A stretch of 64,000 nucleotides of DNA from Salicibibacter cibi (GTDB lineage Bacteria > Bacillota > Bacilli > Bacillales > Marinococcaceae). A model generated the notes under the pieces. The model made no database searches. It was not told the origin of the DNA and saw nothing but the letters and a program-made list of their open reading frames with translations. Position 1 is the stretch's first letter; each line of letters opens with the position of its first letter. The stretch is from positions 2,666,001 through 2,730,000 of the forward strand of contig NZ_CP054706.1 of assembly GCF_016495865.1 (NCBI RefSeq). The letters are read 5' to 3'. Position numbers and translations under genes: made by a program. Positions 36,777-46,274 of this stretch are shown one piece after another.

Positions 36777-37277
36777 TCACTCGAAAGCCTTTAGTACTTC
36801 CTGTTTATTCAACGGTCCAAAAAAAGGTTTCACGATCTCTTGCTGTTCGTCGATGGCGTATGTGGTCGGGATGCCCTGTACGCCGTAGCTTTTTGCAATC
36901 CGTCCGTCGCGATCGATCACGACCGGGATTTGCAATCCGCTGGCAAACGCTTTAATATCGGTGTCTTTTCGTTCTGCAGTGGCCATGTTAACGGCCAGCA
37001 CTTCAATCCCTTTGTCTTTCAAAAAATCATAGTTCTCGGAAAGCATGGGCAATTCTTGCTGGCAAACTTCACACCACGTTGTGAAAAAAACGAGCAGCAT
37101 ATTGTCTCCTTCATAATCCCGGAGAGAAACGGAGTCCCCATCCAGGTTCTCGGCGTCAAAGGGTACAGCTTTCATCACCGGAACAGCATCTTCCCAACCT
37201 TCCGCACTTGCATCACCGGAAACACTTACGGCAAGCCCGGCAACCAACAGAAACATAGCAATAATACATTTTTGCAA
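36777..37277 (-). CDS. Exported thioredoxin-like protein (TlpA/ResA type)
   Basis: 166 residues. Signal or anchor peptide MQKCIIAMFLLVAGLAVSVSGDASA, then a thioredoxin fold with active site W-C69-E-V-C72 in LLVFFTTWCEVCQQELP, and the cis-Pro in GIPTTYAID. Extracytoplasmic thiol-disulfide oxidoreductase of the AhpC/TSA-Redoxin group; ResA-like proteins keep cytochrome c apo-cysteines reduced. No cytochrome maturation genes are near. GGAGGG upstream of the ATG. Confidence 0.9.
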   Translation of the reverse strand: MQKCIIAMFLLVAGLAVSVSGDASAEGWEDAVPVMKAVPFDAENLDGDSVSLRDYEGDNMLLVFFTTWCEVCQQELPMLSENYDFLKDKGIEVLAVNMATAERKDTDIKAFASGLQIPVVIDRDGRIAKSYGVQGIPTTYAIDEQQEIVKPFFGPLNKQEVLKAFE

Positions 37278-37324
37278 ACGATTCCCTCCAATTTTTGTTA
37301 TAATCTTACGGTAGGGGGGTGCAC

Positions 37325-37489
37325 ATGGTCATTCGATCGATCTCGATCTTCCTTGCCGTTACATTGGCAGGATTGGTGCTTTTTGAAAACCGGACAGGTA
37401 TCGATACCGGTATGTTCCCGTACCTGATTCTTATTTTCCTCCTGCCGATGTTCGTCTATGATTTTTGGCGCCGCCGAAAGGCGTCTTAA
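37325..37489 (+). CDS. Small membrane protein (54 aa)
   Basis: Two hydrophobic segments (IRSISIFLAVTLAGLVLF and MFPYLILIFLLPMFVYDF) joined by a short loop ENRTGIDTG, with a basic tail RRRKAS that fixes the C-terminus inside. ATG at 37325 after a GGGGGG stretch. Lies between tlpA-like and trpS. Not recognised; the frame, start signal and topology look genuine. Confidence 0.6.
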   Translation: MVIRSISIFLAVTLAGLVLFENRTGIDTGMFPYLILIFLLPMFVYDFWRRRKAS

Positions 37490-37513
37490 CTAACATTTAC
37501 TCTTTTTTTATGA

Positions 37514-38548
<1,035 letters not shown>

Positions 38549-38561
38549 TCGAGGGATAGGA

Positions 38562-38830
38562 CATAGCGCCCTTTCGGTCGGGTCGATTGCAGTTTCGGTC
38601 GCCATGGGAGCTTCATGGCGACCGAAAGATCGATCTACTCTTGATTTCGGGCTTCATGAACGTCCCATGGCGACTGAAAAGCCTTGTTTCATGCATTTTC
38701 GGGACTCATGACCTCTTCATGGCAACCGAAAGATCGATCCACTCTTGCTTTCAGGCTCCATGAACACCCCATGGCGACCGGAAAGCCCTGCTTCAATCGA
38801 ATTCGGTCGTCATGCCGCTTCCATGCTGAC
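38562..38830. repeat. Tandem array 1, 52 bp period, GGTCGCCATG hairpin family
   Basis: CATGGCGACCGAAA-like motifs begin at 38562 (weak), 38614, 38666, 38718, 38770 and 38822, always 52 bases apart; alternate units are more alike, giving a 104 bp super-period. The most regular unit has 14-base perfect arms (TTTCGGTCGCCATG at 38593-38606 and its complement at 38614-38627) around seven bases. 52 is not a multiple of three, and stops occur in all frames, so it is not coding. Confidence 0.85.
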
Positions 38831-38881
38831 CGTTTCATGCTTTTTCCTTAAATTCGCTCGCCACGCCCCCATCTAACCAAA

Positions 38882-38920
38882 CAAAAAAAGCACTGTCCCT
38901 TCACTCCGGGTTCAGTGCTC
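38882..38920 (-). terminator. Terminator of the 38-residue membrane peptide gene
   Basis: Minus-strand stem AGCACTG/CAGTGCT followed by seven T, just after the stop at 38927. Confidence 0.85.
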
Positions 38921-38926
38921 ACCTGA

Positions 38927-39043
38927 TTAATATTCTTTTCCTTGTTTGCGCCAAATTCGTCCAATGAAAACAGGAACAGCGATCGATCCGACAATGAGCA
39001 CGGCAGTAGCCACTTGCATGATCGTGTAAACCAATCCGTCCAT
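38927..39043 (-). CDS. Membrane micropeptide (38 aa)
   Basis: MDGLVYTIMQVATAVLIVGSIAVPVFIGRI… one membrane helix and a basic end (WRKQGKEY). AGGAGGG at 39048-39054 gives an ideal spacer to the ATG at 39043, and a strong terminator follows, so it is a complete transcription unit despite its size. Located between yjbA and trpS. Function unknown. Confidence 0.75.
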   Translation of the reverse strand: MDGLVYTIMQVATAVLIVGSIAVPVFIGRIWRKQGKEY

Positions 39044-39131
39044 GATGTCCCTCCTCACTCCATTTCTCGTCCCTATTATAATTGAGGAAAGAGAAAGTGT
39101 AAATGAAGGAATAGTTTGCGCCTACAGGCTA

Positions 39132-39881
39132 TTATTTATGCATTTCGCTTTCATGTTGCATATCCCATATTTTCTCAAAGAACGGCTGTCCCTTTGTCAT
39201 CGCTTCGCATAAATGATAATGATCTTCGCTCCAGCCAACGCTTACTTCATTATACAACCGTTGCAATGCTTCTTCCCCACTCATCATTTGAATCTCCATG
39301 TATTTTTCAGGGACCCACTCCGTGTACCAATAACGGATTTCCGCCTCTTGACCGGAGGTGTCCAATTGATCGATAATCATAAACAACAATTGTTTTAGTT
39401 GCCGTTCTTTACGTGTTAATCCTTGCATATATTTCGGATGCGGGGACAGGATATGATATTCCTTTTCGATCGGCTCCCCTTCTTCCCCACAAGCAGGTTC
39501 TTCGGACTGTTCGATCGCCTCGATCGTCAGTTTTTCCTGCCGGGGTGTCAGACGGCTTTTTCGGATCGGCGTTTCGTACCCAAGTGTATCCACGACCAAT
39601 GTGGCTGTGCCGGTCGTTGCAATAAAACAATAATCGAGCGGAAGCTTGGACATATTTTTGCGAAGCGCACTTTTTCGATATACAGCATCGAGCAATTGTC
39701 GAGGAACCGTCTCTAGGCTATTTTCCAGTTGTTCATATAATCGCTCAGTGACCTTGACTACCTCGGCGATATCAAGGACTTCTATTTTGTCTTCACTTCG
39801 CCATTCATGGAATGGACAAATATTGTACCCATTTTCTTCGCCTTCAAACCAATTGACCCATACATCACGAATTCGGGCCAT
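39132..39881 (-). CDS. yjbA: UPF0736 family protein (YjbA homologue)
   Basis: 249 residues. Nearly every conserved block of B. subtilis YjbA is present: DVWVNWFEGEENGYNIC, DTLGYETPIRKSRLTPRQE, HILSPHPKYMQGLTRKERQ, EIRYWYTEWVPE and KGQPFFEKIWDM. Soluble protein, unknown function, restricted to Bacillaceae and relatives. In B. subtilis it is also the neighbour of trpS. Confidence 0.93.
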   Translation of the reverse strand: MARIRDVWVNWFEGEENGYNICPFHEWRSEDKIEVLDIAEVVKVTERLYEQLENSLETVPRQLLDAVYRKSALRKNMSKLPLDYCFIATTGTATLVVDTLGYETPIRKSRLTPRQEKLTIEAIEQSEEPACGEEGEPIEKEYHILSPHPKYMQGLTRKERQLKQLLFMIIDQLDTSGQEAEIRYWYTEWVPEKYMEIQMMSGEEALQRLYNEVSVGWSEDHYHLCEAMTKGQPFFEKIWDMQHESEMHK

Positions 39882-39941
39882 TAGTAAGCCCCCTTCCTAT
39901 ACGAGAAATCGTACCTACAGTATAGTCGGAGTTAAGGGATT

Positions 39942-40187
39942 TTATTCCACGATATCCTTTTTGATTTGTTTTTTCGTTTTTCGGGGCATGCGAAGAAAAC
40001 TAAAGGCCGCCAGTAGCAACCCACCTGTGAAAAGATACAATTCAGGTTGCAAAATAATGAAATGCCAATACTCGTAAAAGCTATACCCGGATACGGTTAA
40101 ATTTAAATAGCCGATCAGACCAATCGCTCCGACTGCAGCAATAAAAACACCGATGGCAGCGATAGACACTCGAATAGCAATCGTCAT
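39942..40187 (-). CDS. Hypothetical membrane protein (about 81 aa)
   Basis: Two hydrophobic segments (VSIAAIGVFIAAVGAIGLIGYL and FIILQPELYLFTGGLLLAAFSFL) and a lysine-rich tail KTKKQIKKDIVE. I place the start at the ATG at 40187 directly behind AAGGGGGG; a longer frame to 40241 would add a hydrophilic leader. The short distance between the purine run and that ATG makes the exact start uncertain. Divergent from the nucleotidyltransferase gene. Not recognised. Confidence 0.6.
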   Translation of the reverse strand: MTIAIRVSIAAIGVFIAAVGAIGLIGYLNLTVSGYSFYEYWHFIILQPELYLFTGGLLLAAFSFLRMPRKTKKQIKKDIVE

Positions 40188-40276
40188 CTCCCCCCTTACC
40201 GGAAGTGGGAGTTTCCCCACTTTATCCAATGGTATGATCAAACTTTATGCGTATGACAAGCCGAGGTGTAAATAAT

Positions 40277-42808
40277 ATGAAAATCATCGCTTCCCATAAA
40301 AACACGGATTTCGACGCACTTGCTTCTCTCGTTGCAGCGAAAAAACTATATCCCGACGCGAACATTTTATTGCCGGCAAAAGTTAGCCCGAATGTGAAAA
40401 AGTATTTAGCCATTTACCGCGACCAGTTTCCTTATATCAACGAACAACAATTGCCTTCCTCCGACAAGATCGAAGCGCTGATTTTAGTCGATACATATGA
40501 TCCTGTCCGTGTGAGCAATCATTTTCAGGACAACAATCCCGCGAGCGTTATTGTCTATGACCACCATCCCGAAAGTTTCCATCTTCCCCACCCTGGAGAA
40601 ACAGCCCCGGTCGGGGCAACGATTACGATACTCCTCGAGCTTATTCAAGCAGAAGAAATCGTGCTCACCGATTGGGAACGGACGCTTTTCGCGCTTGGCT
40701 TATATACGGATACCGGCTCTTTCACCTACGAACATACGACAAGCCGTGACGTGCGCGCCCTTCTTTTTTTATTCAACCAAGGAATTGCCCTTGATGTTGT
40801 CAATCGTTTTTCCGACACTTCTTTTTCCGAGGAACAAAAAGCGCTGCTTATGCAACTTCTGCAGCAAGGGAAAGCGCACGACGTTGACGGCGTTTCGATC
40901 ATGATTGGAACGATTTCCGCCGATGCTTTCATTGACCGGCTAAACCTCATCGTTGACAAGTGGCTTGATTTGGCAGAAGCAGATGCATGTATCGCCGTCT
41001 CGGAAATGAAAAATACGATTTTCGTTACGGCAAGGAGCAGACACTCACGTGTGGATGTATCAAAAGCTTTGGCTGCCGTTGGCGGCGGCGGACACCCCCA
41101 AGCTGCCGCCGCAACAATCAAAGACGGTAAACAAGCGGAAATAGCCGCTAACATTCAGACCCACCTTTCCACCGCAGTTTCGCCTGCTCTCGTAGCAAAA
41201 CAAATGATGAGCCACCCGGTAAAAACAGTGAGCCCCGACACCCCTATTGAAGAAGTCGGAGAGGAGATCCGCCGTTACGGTCATTCCGGATTTCCGGTTC
41301 AAGAAAATGGTCAACTAGTCGGCATGATCTCCCGCCGTGATGTGGACAAAGCGGTCCATCATGGGCTTGGGCACGCTCCGGTAAAAGGGCATATGAACGA
41401 ACGGGTCATTACGTGTGAAGCGAACGCGACCTCCGAAGACGTTCAACAACAGATGATCACGCACGACATCGGGCGTTTACCGATTCTCGCAAACAATGAA
41501 CTGATCGGCATCATTTCACGTTCCGATCTTTTGCAATTGCTGCACGATGAGCACTATGAAAAAAAACAAAAGCAAACACGCAACATGATGGACAACATGG
41601 CACGTGCTCTGCCTGCCAATCATTTCGATTTGCTGCAAACGATCGGCCACATTGCCGACCAAAAAGGGGTCCAAGCCTATCTTATCGGCGGGATCGTCAG
41701 AGATCTGTTGCTCGAACGCGAAAATGAAGATATGGACATCGTTGTCGAAGGGGATGGCATCGCCTTTGCCGAAACGGCTGCCGATCAATTGGAAGGAGAA
41801 CTGCATACACACAATGACTTTAAGACCGCAAAAATAATCCTCAACGACGGGCAGCACATTGATATTGCCTCTGCCCGGGCGGAATATTACGATGCGCCTG
41901 CCGCTCTGCCGAACGTCAGATTTTCGAACTTGCGGGAAGACCTTTATCGCAGGGACTTTACTTTTAACGCACTGGCGATTCACCTTAATGAAGATGGATT
42001 TGGAACGCTTATCGACCCTTTCGGCGGAGAAAAAGATTTACAAGATGGGATCATACGCGTCCTTCACAATCTCAGTTTCATCGAAGATCCGACGAGAATC
42101 TTACGCGCCATCCGTTTTGAATTAAAATTTTCCTACACCTTTGCCGCAGATACGCAAAGATTCGCCGAGTTGGCTACAGCTGCCATTTCCCACTTATCCG
42201 CCGAACGTATCAAAGCCGAATTTCAGCGATTATTCGTGGAAGTGTCAGCGGCAAAGACCTTTAAACGATTGGAAGATATGAACCTATTGGGAGCCTTCAT
42301 TCCATTTGCCGGTTGGTCCAGGGAAGTCGGGCAGATGATCTCAACGTTAGAATACGAATCCTTGCCGGAAAACCTGTTCACTTTTTCACGACTTCTTCCG
42401 TTATTTGCATTCGACGGAGCGTTACAACACCTGACCCGTTTTGCGTTGACGAAAACCGAAAAACAACTGTTGAATGCCTTCGGTCGCTTGCAAGCTCTTG
42501 ATGAAACAGCCTTCACTTCTCTCGGCACCCTTCATGAAAACGTCCATGAAGCCGAAGAGACTAGTCTGGTTCTTTTTGAAATGTATACGGAAGTTTTAAA
42601 TAAAAACAAAAGCATGATGATCAAACGATACCGCGATAAACGGCGCCGCATGCCTGCTTTGCTTTCAGGTGAAGATTTGCGAAAGCTTCCCATGGCTCCC
42701 GGGCCGCGATACAAGCACTATTTGCTAAAAGCGGAAAGTCTATGGATGAATGATACATTAAAAAACCGGGAGGATGCGTTGCAATGGCTGAAGGCCCCCG
42801 ACAAATAG
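40277..42808 (+). CDS. DHH-CBS-CBS-tRNA nucleotidyltransferase fusion
   Basis: About 843 residues. Order: DHH/DHHA1 phosphoesterase domain (ASHKNTDFDALAS, LVDTYD, DHHPES, and GGGGHPQAAA at ~residue 280), two CBS domains (about 310-435: MMSHPVKTVSPDTPIEEV …, then DLLQLLHDE), then a class II polymerase domain with IGGIVRDLLLERENEDMDIVVEG (G-G/D-x-D catalytic site) and RRDFTFNALAI, and a C-terminal tRNA-binding part. The same architecture occurs in the A-adding tRNA enzyme of Aquifex; so CCA-, A-adding or poly(A) activity plus oligonucleotide cleavage. ATG at 40277 follows GAGGTG; a longer frame from 40247 lacks a site. Confidence 0.85.
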   Translation: MKIIASHKNTDFDALASLVAAKKLYPDANILLPAKVSPNVKKYLAIYRDQFPYINEQQLPSSDKIEALILVDTYDPVRVSNHFQDNNPASVIVYDHHPESFHLPHPGETAPVGATITILLELIQAEEIVLTDWERTLFALGLYTDTGSFTYEHTTSRDVRALLFLFNQGIALDVVNRFSDTSFSEEQKALLMQLLQQGKAHDVDGVSIMIGTISADAFIDRLNLIVDKWLDLAEADACIAVSEMKNTIFVTARSRHSRVDVSKALAAVGGGGHPQAAAATIKDGKQAEIAANIQTHLSTAVSPALVAKQMMSHPVKTVSPDTPIEEVGEEIRRYGHSGFPVQENGQLVGMISRRDVDKAVHHGLGHAPVKGHMNERVITCEANATSEDVQQQMITHDIGRLPILANNELIGIISRSDLLQLLHDEHYEKKQKQTRNMMDNMARALPANHFDLLQTIGHIADQKGVQAYLIGGIVRDLLLERENEDMDIVVEGDGIAFAETAADQLEGELHTHNDFKTAKIILNDGQHIDIASARAEYYDAPAALPNVRFSNLREDLYRRDFTFNALAIHLNEDGFGTLIDPFGGEKDLQDGIIRVLHNLSFIEDPTRILRAIRFELKFSYTFAADTQRFAELATAAISHLSAERIKAEFQRLFVEVSAAKTFKRLEDMNLLGAFIPFAGWSREVGQMISTLEYESLPENLFTFSRLLPLFAFDGALQHLTRFALTKTEKQLLNAFGRLQALDETAFTSLGTLHENVHEAEETSLVLFEMYTEVLNKNKSMMIKRYRDKRRRMPALLSGEDLRKLPMAPGPRYKHYLLKAESLWMNDTLKNREDALQWLKAPDK

Positions 42809-42885
42809 GGGGCTTGCTGCCCCTTCATTCCTCCATTATGATAGATGTAAGCGATACCATTCTTACTCTTGAAGGAGGATTACAC

Positions 42886-43809
42886 ATGCCCCTTGATCCG
42901 CAAGCAAAAACAGTTTTGGATTTTTTGTCTCAAGGTCCGTCATTGGAAACATTGCCGCTCGAGGAGGCGCGGGCTTCGTTTGAAAAACTGAGCGCCACCG
43001 CGCAACCCCCATTTGTTGAAAACGTCGAAGATCGGAGCATCCCCGGACCGGATGGCGACATTCCGATTCGCGTTTACAACCCCTTTAAAGAAGGGACGCA
43101 CCCTGCACTGATTTTCTATCACGGGGGTGGATGGGTGGTAGGGAGCATTGAATCCCATGATTCTTTATGCCGGTCATTGGCCAACCTCGCGCAATGCATC
43201 GTCATTTCCGTAGACTACCGACTGGCGCCTGAACATAAGTTTCCGAAAGCAGTGGAAGATGCATACGCTGCCGCTGAATGGGTTGCCAATAACGGAGCAT
43301 CCCTTCATGTGGATACAGATCACCTTGCAGTAGGTGGCGACAGTGCGGGCGGAAATTTAGCGACGGTAACCGCAATGATTACCAAAGAAAAAGGGGAGCC
43401 TGCCCTTTCCTACCAGGTGCTTTTTTACCCTTCCACGGGCGCGGGAATTCCAACTGAATCACAACGGGAAAATGGCGAGGGATATTTTTTAACGACAGAT
43501 ATGATGACCTGGTTCGCAGGACAATATTTTGAGACATTTGATGAATTGCAAAACCCTTACGCCGTTCCTTTAAAAGCGGAAGATTTAAGCGGTTTGCCGC
43601 CTGCGCTCGTGATCACGGCCGAATTCGACCCGTTGCGGGATGAAGGAAAAGCCTATGCCGATAAACTGGAAAAGGCGGGCGTGGACGTTGTGCATACGTG
43701 CTACGGCGGGATGATTCACGGCTTCGTTAGCATGGTAGCATTCATATCCAAAGGAACCGAAGCGATCGAGCAAGCTGCCGAGGCGTTGAAGGGTGCGTTT
43801 CGGAGATGA
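42886..43809 (+). CDS. Alpha/beta hydrolase, hormone-sensitive-lipase-like carboxylesterase
   Basis: 307 residues. Oxyanion motif HGGGWV at about residue 82, nucleophile GDSAGGN (~155), acid in EFDPLRDEG and His in GMIHGF near the end: the HSL (family IV) esterase pattern. Cytoplasmic, no signal peptide. GAAGGAGG (42871-42878) is seven bases before the ATG at 42886; the frame is open from 42784 but that part overlaps the preceding gene. The 3' end merges with a 52 bp-period repeat array. Confidence 0.9.
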   Translation: MPLDPQAKTVLDFLSQGPSLETLPLEEARASFEKLSATAQPPFVENVEDRSIPGPDGDIPIRVYNPFKEGTHPALIFYHGGGWVVGSIESHDSLCRSLANLAQCIVISVDYRLAPEHKFPKAVEDAYAAAEWVANNGASLHVDTDHLAVGGDSAGGNLATVTAMITKEKGEPALSYQVLFYPSTGAGIPTESQRENGEGYFLTTDMMTWFAGQYFETFDELQNPYAVPLKAEDLSGLPPALVITAEFDPLRDEGKAYADKLEKAGVDVVHTCYGGMIHGFVSMVAFISKGTEAIEQAAEALKGAFRR

Positions 43810-43965
43810 TCTGAAACGAAGGATATGGTTCACGTTGTCGCACCTCTATTTCGGAGCAGCTCGACCTCCGTCTGAGGGATTACTTTGCTTCTCTTGTTCC
43901 TCTCGGAGAAGTTCGTTCTCTGTCCGAGAGGATCGCGCTGCCACCCTTCGATCGGTAGCGACAAC
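43800..43965. repeat. Tandem array 2, ~52 bp period, TCGGAG family
   Basis: TCGGAG occurs at 43800, 43851 and 43903 with related context, i.e. 51 and 52 bases apart; a weaker TCGGTAG follows at 43952. The 43903 unit has perfect nine-base arms CCTCTCGGA/TCCGAGAGG around 15 bases. Overlaps the last codons of the esterase gene. Confidence 0.65.
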
Positions 43966-44313
43966 ACTTAAGATAAACAATTTCCGAGATAGAGTGCTAG
44001 TGTAGGGTAGTTGAATTATCCGATCACACCCAATAGTGAGGCAACAAATAAGATGGCATGAGCGCTAATCAAGTGAAATCCGGCGCTATCTATGTATGGA
44101 GAAGACATTATTTTACGCTTTGCCTATTTTTTTGTCCTCACCCACGCCCGGTGAGGACTAATATCCTTCTTTTTTTGATTGATCATTTATTTCAACCATT
44201 CGGCACTACTGTACTGTTTCAAAAGTTCCTTCACGGCGTTATACGGACAAAATCCTTGTTAATAGATGATTATTCCCACTCTGGCGGGACGATTTTTGCG
44301 TAATACTGAACCA
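43966..44313. other. Gene-free stretch with one solitary hairpin
   Basis: No credible gene. The only structure is a perfect hairpin GTCCTCACC/GGTGAGGAC (44134-44158), whose arm shares GTCCTCA/TGAGGAC with the arrays at 44844 and 50371. It looks like a single, untandemed member of that family. Confidence 0.55.
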
Positions 44314-44352
44314 AAAAATAACCGCCCTTACATCTGCAACGATTAGGGCAGT
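44314..44352 (-). terminator. Terminator downstream of the osmC relic
   Basis: Minus-strand stem AACTGCCCT/AGGGCGGTT followed by ATTTTTT. Confidence 0.75.
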
Positions 44353-44366
44353 TATTGCACTCCGTG

Positions 44367-44605
44367 CTATTTTGTCGTTTTTTCAACTACTACTTGAGTG
44401 GAGGCTAGACTAACCTGATTGGCAATGGTGTCTCCAACTGGGCAATGAGCCTCAATAAATTCCTTGTATGCAGGTATTTTTTCTTCAGAGGCATTTGTTT
44501 CAATATGGAAGGTATATCGAATATCAGAAAAACCCGGCCGCACATCCGACTTGCAAAAAACCCATCCAGATCAATATCACCCTCTAGTTCAACCCAACCA
44601 GGAGC
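44367..44605 (-). pseudogene. OsmC-family peroxiredoxin remnant (C-terminal third)
   Basis: Translating the minus strand gives the end of an OsmC/Ohr-like protein: WVELEGDIDLDGF, then after a one-base shift in a T run CKSDVRPGFSDIRYTFHIE, and EFIEAHCPVGDTIANQVSL before the stop at 44369-44367. The second active-site Cys region (HCPVGDTI) is retained, but the N-terminal two thirds, including the first Cys, are missing; they are replaced by the 53 bp repeat array that begins at 44607. Adding one T restores the frame inside the relic. Still followed by its terminator. OsmC proteins reduce organic hydroperoxides; this one cannot be functional. Confidence 0.8.
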
Positions 44606-44606
44606 C

Positions 44607-44765
44607 GGTTAGAGACCCTTTAAACGGTTTACCCCCCGCTGTTCGGGTGCCAATTGTATGATTAGTGACCCTTCGAACGTGTTTTTAACCTCTGTTCGGG
44701 TGCTAATGACACGGTTAGTGACCCATCAACCTGGTTTTCACTGCTGTTCGGGGTCCTAACTAGTT
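44607..44765. repeat. Tandem array 3, 53 bp period, GGTTAGTGACCC family
   Basis: Three units starting at 44607, 44660 and 44713 (GGTTAGAGACCC, GATTAGTGACCC, GGTTAGTGACCC), each containing CTGTTCGGGTGCTAA-like sequence. GGGTGCTAA and TTAGTGACCC pair across unit borders around about eight bases. Units are 60-75% alike, so the array is old. Directly abuts the broken end of the osmC relic. Confidence 0.75.
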
Positions 44766-44843
44766 ATTGTACTCCTCCATTCGAGCGTTACATGTGGAAA
44801 ACCACCGGTGCGTATGCCTAGTGGTCTGGAGCAGGGTCGGAAA

Positions 44844-44930
44844 AGTCCTCAGAAACGAGATCTGCGGACTCCGAGGTTGACTCAGGAGCCAGATGAGTCC
44901 TCAGGCTCGGGTTTTGGGGATTGATAATGG
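44844..44930. repeat. Tandem array 4, two units, 52 bp period, AGTCCTCA family
   Basis: AGTCCTCAG at 44844 and again at 44896, exactly 52 bases apart. The motif and spacing are those of the large array at 50371-50938, but intervening sequence has diverged. Confidence 0.6.
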
Positions 44931-45015
44931 GTGCCGAACGGCAAATTCATCCGCTAAAATAACAAAAAAAGGAAAATTCACCATTGTATACATCTTTAAT
45001 GGGGTGTATCAAAGC

Positions 45016-45471
45016 GCCGCGGTTGGATAAACTTTTGCCCACTATATCAATGAACCGGACGTTCGGCTTATCGGCGCAGAACCGGCAGAAGCACCTACAA
45101 TGTCACAAGGTTCTCCCGCAATCATTCATGGTTATAAGTGTTTAACGCTCGTAGACGAAAACGGGGAGCCGAAGCCGACGTATTCGATCGCTGCCGGTCT
45201 CGATTACCCGGGAGTCGGACCTGAACACAGCTATTTAAAAGTAAGCGAGCGAGCCGAGTATGTGACGGTCAGCGGCGATGAAGCACTGGAAGCATTTCAA
45301 GAACTGGCTCGCGAGGAAGGGATCATTCCGGCTTTGGAAAGTGCACACGCTTTAGCAGAGACAATGAAACTTGCCAAAATCTTATCGCCGGATGATAGCA
45401 TCATCGTCAACCTCTCCGGAAGAGGAGACAAAGATGTGGATCAGGTTTTTCAACTTTTAAAAGCTAAATAA
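45016..45471 (+). pseudogene. trpB: Tryptophan synthase beta-chain remnant (C-terminal third)
   Basis: The frame gives the end of Trp[37 protein letters not shown] segment, a Glu/Ala helix region and [14 protein letters not shown] near the C-terminus, the GRGDKD block that ends TrpB proteins. About 150 residues of ~400 remain. An in-frame TAA (45028-45030) lies just inside the homologous part and everything upstream, including the pyridoxal-phosphate lysine, is missing. Neighbouring trp genes are absent. An ATG at 45100 opens 123 codons but has no ribosome binding site. Relic of gene loss or of incoming DNA. Confidence 0.85.
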
Positions 45472-45476
45472 TCGAA

Positions 45477-45509
45477 AAAGCAGGGGCAAATCCCTGCTTT
45501 TTTATTTTT
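45477..45509. terminator. Terminator after the trpB relic, possibly bidirectional
   Basis: Stem AGCAGGG/CCCTGCT, six-base loop, T run on plus and A run on minus, between the trpB relic and the convergent ABC permease gene. Confidence 0.8.
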
Positions 45510-45520
45510 CACAGTACACC

Positions 45521-46261
45521 CTAATTTCTTGATTCACGCAAAAACTTCCGGTAACCAACAAATGCTAAAACAAACCCAACACCTGTGTAACCAAGTAATA
45601 TGAGTAAGGCTATCCCTACGTTTTCCCCATCGGGTTGTCCGGGAAGCGTTGAAAGCAACGCTTGGTGCGCCCAATATTGGGGGGAGAACGTACCGATCGT
45701 TTGGATCGTTTCGGGTAACGTTTCAAACGGCATCCATAGCCCACCAAGGATGGCTCCGGCAAAAGCAATCACTTGTGTGAGTGCAAGCCCCGTGTTTTCC
45801 GTTTTGGAGAACATTGCAATAGCCACACCCCAGGATGTCACCATCATAGCCACAAAACAGGCAATGAGCAGATAGAAAAAGGGTTGATCAATGCTCATGC
45901 CATAAACAACGATTCCCAAAATCGCGAGTACTATGATTTGTCCGACAACGATAGCACCAAAAGGCAACCATTTGCCGATAAAATAACCGCCCGGCGTGAG
46001 TGGCGTGCTAGCCAGACGTGCCACAAATCCATTTTCCCGATCTTTGACAAAACTGATGACCATGGAAATGATAATAAAAACAGCAAAAAAGACGCTAAAT
46101 CCCGTGATAATTTGATTGGCAACCGCTGTCTGATCCGGTGCGTCCGCAGCAAAGATGGCCATAAATCCCATAATAAATACGATCGGCAAAGCCAGGGTCC
46201 AGAACAGTAAAGCTTTGTCTTGCAGTTGTTTTCTCGTTTCTATATTTGCTACAGCCCACAT
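45521..46261 (-). CDS. ABC-2 type transporter permease
   Basis: About 246 residues, six membrane segments. N-terminal cytosolic helix NIETRKQLQDKALLFW then segments; FVKDRENGFVARLASTPL is the ABC-2 cytosolic loop and YWAHQALLSTLPG a C-terminal extracellular loop. I take ATG 46261 (MWAVAN) as start, nine bases after GGAGG; the frame is open to 46285 inside the ATPase gene. Last gene of the LytTR-DUF3021-ATPase-permease operon. Confidence 0.88.
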   Translation of the reverse strand: MWAVANIETRKQLQDKALLFWTLALPIVFIMGFMAIFAADAPDQTAVANQIITGFSVFFAVFIIISMVISFVKDRENGFVARLASTPLTPGGYFIGKWLPFGAIVVGQIIVLAILGIVVYGMSIDQPFFYLLIACFVAMMVTSWGVAIAMFSKTENTGLALTQVIAFAGAILGGLWMPFETLPETIQTIGTFSPQYWAHQALLSTLPGQPDGENVGIALLILLGYTGVGFVLAFVGYRKFLRESRN

Positions 46262-46274
46262 ATGTTCATACCTC

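Noticed and set aside
42785-42825. Terminator at the end of the nucleotidyltransferase gene
   Set aside because: GCCCCC/GGGGGC hairpin is present but no T run follows, so termination is doubtful.
44058-44303. Plus-strand frame of 81 residues
   Set aside because: No start signal, spans the solitary hairpin, low protein-like character.
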